Positions 1 through 8,700 of a stretch of 64,000 nt of DNA are shown piece after piece (position 1 is the stretch's first letter; every line of letters begins with the position of its first letter). The position numbers and the translations under genes were made by a program. This DNA comes from Streptomyces sp. NBC_00457. GTDB lineage: Bacteria; Actinomycetota; Actinomycetes; Streptomycetales; Streptomycetaceae. The DNA is taken from assembly GCF_036014015.1 (NCBI RefSeq), contig NZ_CP107905.1, forward strand, positions 9,424,001 through 9,488,000, given 5' to 3'. The notes under the pieces are model-generated. The model saw only the letters and a list, made by a program, of their open reading frames with translations, did no database searches and was not told where the DNA came from.

Positions 1-967
1 GGGGGTTGTGCCCGGTGACGCCCTTGGCGACGAGCTGGCCGGTCGGCCGGCCGGCGAAGACCGCCGTGGTCAACCCCACGCGGTCCACGGCGTAGTTGAT
101 GGCTCGTCGGACCCGGATGTCGTCCAGGGGTGGCTTGGTGGCGTCCATCCGCAGGTACGACACCTCGTTGGTGGCGAACTCCACCGCCCGGTCGCCCGCC
201 CCGTCCTCGGGCGCGAGACCGATCGCGACATCCGCCTCGTCATTGGCCACCATGGCGGCGCGCACGCTGCCCTCCGCCCGCCACACATAGGTGGCCGCGT
301 TGAACTCCGGTGCCCTGCCCCAGTACTCGGAGAAGCGCTTCAGGCGCAGGAAGCGCCCCTCGCTCCACTCGTCGATCCGGTACGGCCCCGTGCCGACCGG
401 CTCGCGCACCCGGGAGTTCGGCGCCGTGCTCGTCGGCACGATCTCCACGAAGGACAGGCGCAGCGGCAGGATCGGGTCCGGCTCCGCTGTGGTGACCTTG
501 AGCGTGGTGTCGTCGACCGGTACGGCGGTCAGCTCGCTGTCCGCGAAGATGTAGCCGTCGACGTTGCAGTCGATGCGGGAGTCCGTGGCGCGCTTGACCG
601 AGAAGGCGGCCGCGTCGGCGGTGAGCGGCGAACCGTCGTGGAATCTGACCCCCGGCCGGAGCGTGAAGGTCCACGAAGTGGCCGACGTGCGGCTCCACTT
701 GGTGGCCAGCGCCGGCTGAAGCCGACCGGTGGCCGCCTCGCGCTCGGTGAGCGCCTCCGTGATGTTGGACCGCGTCACCCGGCCCGTCGCGGTGAGTGAG
801 GCGTCGCAGGGTTCGAGGGTCGGGGGTTCCTCGGGAAGGACGATGCGCAGGGTGCCGGGACCGCCTCCGATGGGGTCGGCGCCGGCCACCGAGCATCCGG
901 AGACGGTGAGCAGAACGGCCAGGGACGTGACGATCGGACGGGTGCGGGCTGAGCCTGGACGGGCCAC
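1..967 (-). CDS. ABC transporter substrate-binding lipoprotein, SBP_bac_5 family (3' end outside window)
   Basis: Read from the GTG at 967 towards base 1, the minus strand encodes a signal peptide ending in the lipobox LTVSGC, then a typical family 5 (oligopeptide/nickel/some sugars) binding protein. Recognisable landmarks are LRIVLPEEPPTLEP, TFTLRPGVRFHDGSPLTA, GTGPYRI and VRRAINYAVDR. About 322 residues are present and the reading frame runs off the window, so roughly the last third is missing. The lipidated protein would sit outside the membrane and hand its ligand to permeases that should lie beyond the left edge. The gene has no ATG start, and the GTG is chosen because it directly precedes the signal peptide. 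It is divergent from the GH30 enzyme, so a glycan or glycopeptide ligand is possible, but the sequence does not fix the ligand. Confidence 0.85.
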   Translation of the reverse strand, partial: MARPGSARTRPIVTSLAVLLTVSGCSVAGADPIGGGPGTLRIVLPEEPPTLEPCDASLTATGRVTRSNITEALTEREAATGRLQPALATKWSRTSATSWTFTLRPGVRFHDGSPLTADAAAFSVKRATDSRIDCNVDGYIFADSELTAVPVDDTTLKVTTAEPDPILPLRLSFVEIVPTSTAPNSRVREPVGTGPYRIDEWSEGRFLRLKRFSEYWGRAPEFNAATYVWRAEGSVRAAMVANDEADVAIGLAPEDGAGDRAVEFATNEVSYLRMDATKPPLDDIRVRRAINYAVDRVGLTTAVFAGRPTGQLVAKGVTGHNP

Positions 968-980
968 TGAGCCTCCGTCT

Positions 981-1015
981 GTCCATAACAGCAAACGTAG
1001 TTTAGATATATGGAC
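981..1015. promoter_or_regulatory. Nested inverted repeat in divergent promoter region
   Basis: GTCCATA (981-987) and TATGGAC (1009-1015) form a perfect 7-bp inverted repeat. Inside it lies a second one, AAAC-GTA-GTTT (993-1003). The element sits just upstream of the binding-protein start at 967 and about 130 bp before the GH30 start, in an AT-rich patch with TATATC-like -10 candidates on the minus strand. It is likely an operator for the transporter gene; the regulator is unknown. Confidence 0.45.
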
Positions 1016-1081
1016 GCTCATTGATGTTGCACGCGTCAAGAGGTGTGAAGCTGCCGTATCTGTTGACGTGTTGGATGCCGT

Positions 1082-1093
1082 CCTAAAACATTC
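1082..1093 (+). promoter_or_regulatory. Putative LacI-family half operator before the GH30 gene
   Basis: CCTAAAACATTC at 1082-1093 matches the left part of the site before the large hydrolase (CCTAAAACGTTTTTAG, 9627-9642) with one mismatch in the first eleven bases. The right half is not conserved here, so this is a weaker member of the proposed operator set. It lies 51 bp upstream of the GH30 start codon. Confidence 0.4.
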
Positions 1094-1143
1094 GGGAAGC
1101 TCGATTGGTTCTGTGCGGTTCTGTTCGCTCCCGAAGGGAATCC

Positions 1144-4100
1144 ATGTCCAGCAGACATCGCCTCGTCCGGGCACTCGCGGTCACCGTTCCCCTGGCCCTC
1201 GGCGCGGGACTCATGGCCGGGCCCCCGGCTGCCGCCGCCGACGCGGTCACGGTACGCATCGACCCTTCGTACCAGCAGCAGGAGTTCGAAGGGTGGGGCA
1301 CGAGCCTGGTGTGGTTCGCCAACGCCACCGGCGGCTACCCGGACCCCATCCGCGAGCAGCTCGTCGACATGCTGTTCGGCGAGGACGGTCTCCGCCTCAA
1401 CATCGCGCGCTACAACATCGGCGGCGGCAACGCCCCCGACGTCCGCACGGACTACATGAAGGCCGGCGCGACGATGGAGGGCTTCTGGAAGGCTCCCGCG
1501 GGCACCACCAGGGAAGACATGGACTGGTGGAACCCCGGCGACCCCGACCACTGGAACTGGGCGGCCGACACGAACCAGCGCTGGTGGGTGGACCAGATCA
1601 AGGACAAGGTGACCCGCTGGGAGGCGTTCAGCAACTCGCCGCCGTGGTTCCAGACGGTCAGCGGATACGTCTCGGGCGGCTTCGACGCGAGCACGGACCA
1701 GATCCGCGCGGACCGCGTCGACGAGTTCGCCACCTACCTGACCCGGGTGACGGACCAACTGGAGAAGAAGCACCGCATCAGGTTCGACACCATCGCCCCG
1801 CTCAACGAGCCCAACACCAACTACTGGGGCACCCAGTTGGGTCCCGACGGCCGGCCCGTCGGCGGCCGTCAGGAAGGCGCGCACGCCGGGCCCGAGCTCC
1901 AGCAGAAGGTCGTCCAGGCCCTGAGCCGGGCCCTGGCCGACGCCAAGACCCGCGCGACCGTCTCCGCGATGGACGAGACGAACCCGGGCATCTTCGTCCA
2001 GAACTGGAACGCCTACGACAGCGCCTCGCGCGCCGCCGTCGACCAGCTCAACGTGCACACCTACGGCACCGGCATGCGCACCAGCGCCCGGGACAGTGCC
2101 AAGGCCGCGGACAAGAAGTTCTGGATGAGCGAGGTCGAGGGCACCTGGGGTACCGGCACCGACTTCACCGGCATGGAGCCGGGCCTCGGCATCGCCACCC
2201 GGATCGTCGACGACATGCGGGAACTGGAGCCTTCCGCCTGGGTGTTGTGGCAGCCCGTCGAGGACTCGATCCCGCAGGCGCAGGCGGGAAAGAACTGGGG
2301 CAGCATCCACATCCCGTTCAACTGCAAGTCCACGGACACGCCACAGACCTGCCCGATCCGCACCAACACCAAGTTCCACACGATCCGCAACTTCACCCAC
2401 CACATCCGGCCCGGCGACCACTTCGTCAAGGTCGACGACCGGTCGAGCGTCGCCGCGGTCCGCGGGTCCGGACGCGGCGCCACAGTGGTGCACGTCAACA
2501 ACGGCACGACCGAGCGCGCCGTGACCCTGGACCTCTCCCGCTTCCGGCACATCGCGCCCGGCGCCAAGGTGACGCCCGTGGTCACCAGCGCCGACGGGGC
2601 GCTCGTCCGGGGTACCGCGGTGAAGGTGACCGACGACTCGGCCACGCTCACCGTGCCGGCGAAGTCGGTGACGTCGTTCCTCGTCGACGGTGTCTCCGGC
2701 ACCGACAAGGACGCCGCGCTCGTTCAGCCCGGCCACACCTACCGGCTCCAGGGCGCGCAGAGCGGCAAATCCCTGGCCCCGTCCGACGACGGAAACGGCG
2801 TCGTCATCCGCACGAGCGACTCGAACGCCGAGTCCCAGCTGTGGTCGGTGCGCAAACTGACCCGCGGTGACGGCAACCGTGAGCGCTACGCCCTGGTCAA
2901 CGCGGCGACAGGCAAGCGCCTCGCTGTGCGCGACAACGAGGCCGTCCTGGAGGACGCCGGCGGCTCAGCGCCACCAGCGCAGTGGATCATGTCGACGACC
3001 GGCGACGGCACCTGGACCTTCGTCAACGCCGCCACCGGCCGCCTGATCGACGTCGCCGGGCAGTCCACCGCGGACGGCGCCCGCGTGTCGGCGTACCTGC
3101 CCACGTCCAACGCCAACCAGCGGTGGACCGTGATCGACGAGACCGCGCTCCGCACCGAGCCCGCGAAAGCGTTCACCGTCCCCGGCCGCGCACCCGAACT
3201 CCCCGAAACCGTCACGCCCGTCTACCGGGACGGCGCCCGTGGTGCCCTCCCCGTCCAGTGGCAGGTCCCGTCCGACTCGCGGTGGCGCACGCCCGGCACG
3301 GTCCGCGTGAAGGGCAAGGCGACCGACGTACGCGGGCGCACCATCCCTGCCGAAGCGGTCGTCACCGTCGACACGATCGCCGCCACCCTTCCCGCCCGCG
3401 CCAAGACCTACACCGGCGGACGGCCCGACCTGCCCGCCACGGTCGTCGGCGTCGGCAGGCACGGCGGCGCCCCCGACCTCCCCGTCACCTGGGACCCGGC
3501 ACCCGAGGGCGCCTTCGACGGCGCCGGAGTGACGACCCTGCGCGGCACCGCCCGCATCCCCGACGGCACCACCGTCCCGGCGACCGCACGTGTCCAGGTC
3601 ACGGAACCCCGCCAGACGAACGCCGCGCGCGACGAGAACGTGACCGTCGGCGCCACGTTCACCGAGAGCGGCTACTCCGCCGACCGGCTGCGCAACGGGG
3701 ACCTCACCGAGAAGGCCTGGTCGAACTGGAAGCCGGGCGTGAAGAACCCGTCCGACACCGTCACCTTCACGTTGCCTCAGGCCCGCGACGTGACCCGCGT
3801 CGTCACCCACTTCCACCGGGACGGCGGCAACGTCAGCTTCGCGCAATCCCTGAAGGTGCAGGCGCGGCAGGCCGACGGCACCTGGGCCGACGCGAGCGAC
3901 TCCGTCGAGGTCGGCACCGAGGGCACACCCGTCGTCGACGTCCCGGTGAAGGCCGGCGGACCGGTGAACGCGGTGCGCGTGGTCATGACGGCACCCCCGG
4001 GCGGTTACATCACCCTCGGCGAGATCGAGGTGTACGCCAAGGCGCCCGGTGCCTCCTCGGACGCCGGGGCAGCGTCGATCGAGGTGGCCGGAGTTCCCGT

Positions 4101-4299
4101 CACCGGCTTCGACCCCGACAGAACCGACTACCGAGTGACGACGGACCGCCCGGACCGGGCCCAGCTCACGGCCACCGCACGCGACCCGTATGCGACGGTG
4201 ACGGTCCGCAAGGAGGCGAGGACGGCGTACGTCGCCACCCTGACCAGCGAAGACGGCTCACAGACTCGGGAGTACAAGGTCACGCTGACCCGCGGCTGA
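1144..4299 (+). CDS. Secreted multidomain GH30-type enzyme, probable endo-beta-1,6-galactanase
   Basis: A 1051-residue exported glycoside hydrolase. An N-terminal signal peptide ends near AAAADA (about residue 33). The catalytic TIM-barrel region (about 35-520) carries FEGWGTSL, the acid/base motif LNEPN (E222) and the likely nucleophile in MSEVEG (E330), the pattern of the GH30 endo-beta-1,6-galactanase group. It is followed by a ricin-type beta-trefoil (about 530-672; repeated NAATG..L and QRW), one or two bacterial Ig-like repeats, a discoidin/CBM32-like module (about 830-960) and a C-terminal cadherin-like sandwich. The start at 1144 was preferred to an in-frame GTG at 1105 because GAAGGGA precedes it and the signal peptide follows. 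The probable substrate is the beta-1,6-galactan side chain of plant arabinogalactan; this is inferred from family resemblance. The neighbouring LacI regulator, hydrolase and sugar transporter support a glycan-use role. Confidence 0.8.
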   Translation: MSSRHRLVRALAVTVPLALGAGLMAGPPAAAADAVTVRIDPSYQQQEFEGWGTSLVWFANATGGYPDPIREQLVDMLFGEDGLRLNIARYNIGGGNAPDVRTDYMKAGATMEGFWKAPAGTTREDMDWWNPGDPDHWNWAADTNQRWWVDQIKDKVTRWEAFSNSPPWFQTVSGYVSGGFDASTDQIRADRVDEFATYLTRVTDQLEKKHRIRFDTIAPLNEPNTNYWGTQLGPDGRPVGGRQEGAHAGPELQQKVVQALSRALADAKTRATVSAMDETNPGIFVQNWNAYDSASRAAVDQLNVHTYGTGMRTSARDSAKAADKKFWMSEVEGTWGTGTDFTGMEPGLGIATRIVDDMRELEPSAWVLWQPVEDSIPQAQAGKNWGSIHIPFNCKSTDTPQTCPIRTNTKFHTIRNFTHHIRPGDHFVKVDDRSSVAAVRGSGRGATVVHVNNGTTERAVTLDLSRFRHIAPGAKVTPVVTSADGALVRGTAVKVTDDSATLTVPAKSVTSFLVDGVSGTDKDAALVQPGHTYRLQGAQSGKSLAPSDDGNGVVIRTSDSNAESQLWSVRKLTRGDGNRERYALVNAATGKRLAVRDNEAVLEDAGGSAPPAQWIMSTTGDGTWTFVNAATGRLIDVAGQSTADGARVSAYLPTSNANQRWTVIDETALRTEPAKAFTVPGRAPELPETVTPVYRDGARGALPVQWQVPSDSRWRTPGTVRVKGKATDVRGRTIPAEAVVTVDTIAATLPARAKTYTGGRPDLPATVVGVGRHGGAPDLPVTWDPAPEGAFDGAGVTTLRGTARIPDGTTVPATARVQVTEPRQTNAARDENVTVGATFTESGYSADRLRNGDLTEKAWSNWKPGVKNPSDTVTFTLPQARDVTRVVTHFHRDGGNVSFAQSLKVQARQADGTWADASDSVEVGTEGTPVVDVPVKAGGPVNAVRVVMTAPPGGYITLGEIEVYAKAPGASSDAGAASIEVAGVPVTGFDPDRTDYRVTTDRPDRAQLTATARDPYATVTVRKEARTAYVATLTSEDGSQTREYKVTLTRG

Positions 4300-4307
4300 C
4301 CCAGGCA

Positions 4308-4330
4308 GGGGGCCGGGCACACCGGCCCCC
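4308..4330 (+). terminator. Hairpin terminator after the GH30 gene
   Basis: GGGGGCCGG (4308-4316), loop GCACA, CCGGCCCCC (4322-4330): a perfect 9-bp stem starting 9 bp after the GH30 stop codon. There is no U-tract, as is usual in Streptomyces. It separates the GH30 unit from the lacI-type promoter. Confidence 0.65.
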
Positions 4331-4354
4331 TCCACCGGGAACGAACCCGTGCGG

Positions 4355-4385
4355 AAAATCGTTTTATGCGCAGCCGCGCTATACT
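4355..4385 (+). promoter_or_regulatory. lacI promoter with overlapping operator-like palindrome
   Basis: AAAA-TCG-TTTT (4355-4365) is a symmetric site resembling the AAAACGTTTT site at 9630-9639. TATACT (4380-4385) downstream is a good -10 hexamer, and no clear -35 is visible because the palindrome occupies that place. This layout suggests autoregulation of the LacI-family gene at 4443. Confidence 0.5.
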
Positions 4386-4442
4386 TGCGTCGCCCATGAG
4401 GACCGCTGTCGTGCCTGGTCGCACGGCTCTCATAGCGAGGGG

Positions 4443-5462
4443 GTGGACGCCATTTCGGCACGCCCCGCCCGCATTCAGGAAGTCGCCGCCGCGGCAGGCG
4501 TCTCCGTGTCCACCGTGTCGAACGTGCTCAACCGGCCCGAGCGGGTCAACGCCCAGACCGCCGAACGCGTCCGCAGCGCGATCGCGGCGCTCGACTACGT
4601 CCCCCACCCCGGCGCCTCCGGCCTGCGCACCGGGCACTCGTCCTCGATCGGGCTGGTCCTGCCCGACGTGGCCAACTCCTTCTACGCGCGCATCGCACGG
4701 GGTGCCGCCGACGCGGCGTACGACCACGGCTATGCGCTCGTGCTCTGCCACAGCGGGGACGCGCCGGAGCGCGAACAGGGCTACTTCACCATGCTCGTCG
4801 AACAGCGAGCCGTCGGCGTCGTGGTCGTTCCGCTCAGCGCCGACCCGGGACGGCTGACCCGGCTGCGCGATCGCGGCATCCCGCTGGTCCTGGCCGACCG
4901 CGCGATGCCGGAGCGGGAAGGCTGCTCCGCCTCCGTCGACGACATCGCCGGCGGGCGCATCGCCGTGCAGCACCTGCTGGACCGCGGGGCGCGGGACATC
5001 CTCGTCGTCAACGGAGAGCGCGGGATCCGCCAGTGCGCCGACCGCTACCAGGGCGCCCGGCAGGCGGTGCGCAGCCGACGGGAGGCGCGCTGTGACCAGG
5101 TCGTCGCCCAGGAGATGACGGTGGCGTACGGCATGAAGATCGCGGACCAGCTCGCCGAGCTGCCCGACGGGGTCTTCTGCACCAACGACTTCCTCGCCGC
5201 GGGACTGTGCCGCGGACTGAGCGACCGTGGTGTGCGCATTCCCGAGGACGTCCAGGTGGTCGGCTACGGCGACCTCGACATCGCGAGCTTCGGGGCGACG
5301 ACTCTCACGACGGTCCGGCAGCCGGTCGAGGAGCTCGGCCGGGCGGCCGTCGAGATGCTGCTCGACGAGATCGAGGCCCGCGCCGAACACGTCCACGAAA
5401 CCCGGGTGTTCGCGCCCGGCCTCGTCGTACGGGACTCGACGCTGCCGCCTGCCGACCTCTGA
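4443..5462 (+). CDS. LacI-family transcriptional repressor
   Basis: A 339-residue LacI/GalR regulator. The N-terminal helix-turn-helix with hinge reads IQEVAAAAGVSVSTVSNVLN (about residues 11-30), followed by a periplasmic-binding-protein-like effector domain (IGLVLPDVANSFYARI, VDDIAGGRIAVQHLL, VFCTNDFLAAGLCRGL, TTVRQPVEELGRAAVE). The start is GTG 4443, because the conserved DNA-binding segment begins a few codons later and no other start codon lies nearby in frame; the GAGG before it is unusually close. The gene lies between two glycoside hydrolases, and AAAACGTTTT-type sites occur before it, both hydrolases and the sugar transporter. It is therefore the likely local repressor, relieved by a sugar released by these enzymes. 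Its TGA stop lies at the first base of the tandem repeat that follows. Confidence 0.9.
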   Translation: MDAISARPARIQEVAAAAGVSVSTVSNVLNRPERVNAQTAERVRSAIAALDYVPHPGASGLRTGHSSSIGLVLPDVANSFYARIARGAADAAYDHGYALVLCHSGDAPEREQGYFTMLVEQRAVGVVVVPLSADPGRLTRLRDRGIPLVLADRAMPEREGCSASVDDIAGGRIAVQHLLDRGARDILVVNGERGIRQCADRYQGARQAVRSRREARCDQVVAQEMTVAYGMKIADQLAELPDGVFCTNDFLAAGLCRGLSDRGVRIPEDVQVVGYGDLDIASFGATTLTTVRQPVEELGRAAVEMLLDEIEARAEHVHETRVFAPGLVVRDSTLPPADL

Positions 5463-5718
5463 TCACGAGTGCGCGGTCGGCAGCGTCACCGGTCCCGCAC
5501 GGGGCGAGCCCGGCGGCGCCGGGCAGAGGCACGGGGTACGGCGCGCAGAACGCCTGGCCGACCGGCCGGCTGCTGATCACGGGCCCGCGGTCCGCAGCGT
5601 CACCGGTCCCGCACGAGGCGCGCCCGGCGGCGCCGGCCAGAGGCAAGCGGTACGGCGCGCAGAACGCCTGGCCGACCGGCCGGCTGCTGATCACGGGCCC
5701 GCGGTCCGCAGCGTCACC
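5460..5718. repeat. 114-bp tandem repeat derived from the 3' end of the adjacent hydrolase gene
   Basis: Two copies (5460-5573 and 5574-5687) each begin TGATCAC and are spaced exactly 114 bp. A third start at 5688 runs into the true 3' end of the large hydrolase. Each copy joins two pieces of that gene: the last ~30 bases (TGATCACGGGCCCGCGGTCC type, as at 5688-5718) and a piece matching about 5835-5883, which encodes the AFCAPYR segment. The ~115 bp between them in the intact gene is missing and replaced by a short linker. The first copy overlaps the lacI stop codon and is the more diverged one. No protein or spacer structure is apparent, so these look like decayed partial duplications. Confidence 0.85.
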
Positions 5719-8700
5719 GGCCCGAGCACTCCCGACGGAAGCTGGGACGGGAAGGCCCAGGCGGTCGGCGTCGCCTCGGCGAGATACGGCGCCAGGGTGT
5801 TGTAGACGGTCACCTCGATCCGCACGGTGCGGCCGGCGGCGCCGGGCAGCGCGAAGCGGTACGGCGCGCAGAACGCCTCGCCGACCACCTCCCCGTCCAG
5901 CGCGACCTCGACGCTGCCCCGCACCCGCCCCAGATCCAGCACCGGGTCCGGCCCAGGCGGCACATCGAGCACCCGCGCATAGGACACGCCCCCGCTCCAA
6001 CTGCCCAGTCCCCGCGCGCTCCAGTCCCCGAGAGCCAGCGGCGCCGGCACCGTACGCACCCGCGCGGGCCCGCGCCACGCGGAGCCCGCGCGCAGGAGGG
6101 CCGTGGGCGCGGTGACGACCTCCAGCTCCGTGGGTTCCCCCAACGGCCGCTCCAGCGTGAGCACTTGGCCGTCGAGAGGGCGTTCCGCGCCGTTGCCGAC
6201 CCGCACCCGCGCGGGAATCTCCAGCGGCAGATCGATCGAGACCGTGCCCGCGGGCACGGTGAACCGGAAGCGTTGCGCTGAGGCGTGCACGTCGTCGGTG
6301 GTCCGTAGGGGGAGCACGCGGCTGCCGAGCACCGGCGGGCCGCCGAGCCACTCGGTGTCCGGCAAGGGGTGCGACCGCACGGCAGCGTGGCAGTGCTGCA
6401 ACTCGCCGCGTCTGACGGTGTCTTCGACGGTACGTCCGTGCCAGGCGCCCGACTCCGCCTCCCAACCGGCGCCACTGACCAGTGCCGTCGACTGCGCCAC
6501 CAGATCGACGAAGACCGCCTCCCGGTCGCCGTCGGTCACCACGTCGAGCACGTGCTCGCCCGCCCCGAGAGCCACCTCGTGGCGGAAGAACATCGGCACC
6601 GCGCCCCAGTCCGCCTCGTAGTACTCCACCTTCTCCTGCCGCGCCACGACAGCGCCGTCGAGCAGCACGGTGACCGCCGCCGCGGCACCCACGACGAGCA
6701 CCGCCCGCACTCCCTCGCGGGGCAGGCGCAACCGCGCGCGGTACGTCACCGGGCCGTCCGGCTCCACTCCGTCGGGCAGACGCATGAACCGCGGCCTCGG
6801 CGCGAATCCGTCCGGCTCGGACAGGCAGAAGTAACTGCCCAGCGGTGCATCGGCGGCGGCCGAGATCGTCGACGGTCGGCTCTGGGCGCCGGACAGTTCG
6901 TACTCGAGCACATGGCGAGCGCGGGCCACCGTCACCGGCGCGGAGGCCAGATACCCGCGGCCCGTGTCCAGCAACTCGCCGTCCCACCACACGCGCTTGA
7001 CCGCCTCCGTGGCGACGTGCAGGTCGGCAGGTCCCCGGTGACCGGTCTCCACGATCGCCCGGACCCGGGCGACTGTTCCGCCGCCGGGCACGGGGACGCG
7101 TACGAACTCCTCGTTCACCAGGCCCTTGGTGCCGAGCAGCCCGCCCGGCTCCGGGATCCCACGGCTCGACGAGTACACCGCCACGTCCCACCCGGGCGCG
7201 AGGGGCAACTCGCCGTCCAGAACCCGCTCGACGGATTCGGCGTCGAGCGGCTCGGGGGCGTCGGCGGCGGGAACCGGCGACAGGAGACGGACCCGGTTGC
7301 CGTAGGTGGCCCGCGTCCGCCGCCACACCGCGTCCGGCGCCTCGGACTCGGTCCACTCCATGTCCCAGATCTGCGGCTCGGCCACGGACGACCCCGGGGG
7401 CAGAGCCAGATCGCCCCACCGGTTGTCCAGGGTGGGGATCAGGCGGCCCTGCCAGCCGGTCGAGACATCGATGACCGCCTCGTCCGACCCCGGAGGCACG
7501 GCCGCGCGGCTCGTCGGTGCGCCTTCGCGCCATACGACGAGCACGGCGGGGGCGCCGTCCAGGCACACCTCGATGGTCGACACGCCGCCCTCGGAGACGG
7601 TGACGCGTGCCGGGCTCCGGGTACCCGTCGCCGGGTTCCAGACCTCGGCCTCGGCGACCGGGGCGCGCACACTGACGGACGAGGTGCGGGCGTAGCGCGA
7701 GGGGTCGGTGGTGTGGTTCCGGGCGCCCCGTTCACGTACGCAGGCGTCGGGGAAAGCCCCCGTCACCAGGGCGACCGCCGCGTTCCCCTTCCTCCTGACC
7801 AGCAGCGGCACATCGCCGGTGGCATGTCCGGCCGAGTCGGCCACCGCCGCCGCGCCGGCTGCGGCGTCGCGCGCCCGCTCCAGCCGTGGATGGGACACCA
7901 GCGCCGCTACGACCGAGTCGTCACCGACCACACCGGCGGCCGTCACCGGAGGCCGCCCCACGACCACGACCCGTCCGCCGGCATCGAGCAGTTCGGTCAG
8001 CCGGCGTGCCGTCTTCTCCTCCAGGACGCTCGCCGAAGGCAGCAGCACCGCGCTGTACGCGAGGTCCCTGATCCGCAGGGCGCCGTCGGCGGCCTTGGCG
8101 CGCTGGAGGGAGTCGTCGTCGATGACGTCGAACGAGACGCGGCGCAGATCCAGCGCGCCTGCGCGGGGGCGCCGCCAGTCGTTGGTGCCGCACAGGTCCA
8201 GGTAGTGCCGCTGTGTCTCGTCGGCGTCGGTGTGCGGGGCGCCGAGCCGGCCGTCGCCGAAGTGGTGGACGGGTGCGTCCAGGGGGAGGAGGGACTGCAT
8301 GGTGGCGGTGGGGTGCAGGACCGCCACGTCGGCCTCGTAGCTTCCCCAGGACATGATCGAGCAGATCCGGGCCACGGCCCGGGAGAAGGCCGGGTACTGC
8401 TTCCAGTACGGCTGTCGCCAGTCGGTGGCGGGCGGTGCCCACTCGAACCAGCCGCCCGCGGTGCCGAAGTAACTGGCGTGCGGGTTGTAGAGGTTGGCGC
8501 CGCTGCGCAGGAACGGCAGCAGCCAGTCGTAGGTGTCCTCCAGGGTGCCGCCCCAGCCGGAGGAGTGGAACGCCTCGATCCAGACGCGCTCGTGGCCGTA
8601 GAGGTGCGCCATCGAGGAGTGGACCTTGGCGTCGCCGTGGTGGTCGCTGCCCGCGGCGCTGTACCAGCGGTGGGTACGGAAGTAGTCCGTGTAGAGCTGG

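Noticed and set aside
1105..1143. Earlier GTG start for the GH30 gene at 1105
   Set aside because: It lies beside the proposed operator and would put 13 polar residues before a normal signal peptide.
5460..5718. Tandem repeats as a CRISPR array
   Set aside because: Units are 114 bp without unique spacers and match the adjacent gene's 3' end; no cas genes are present.
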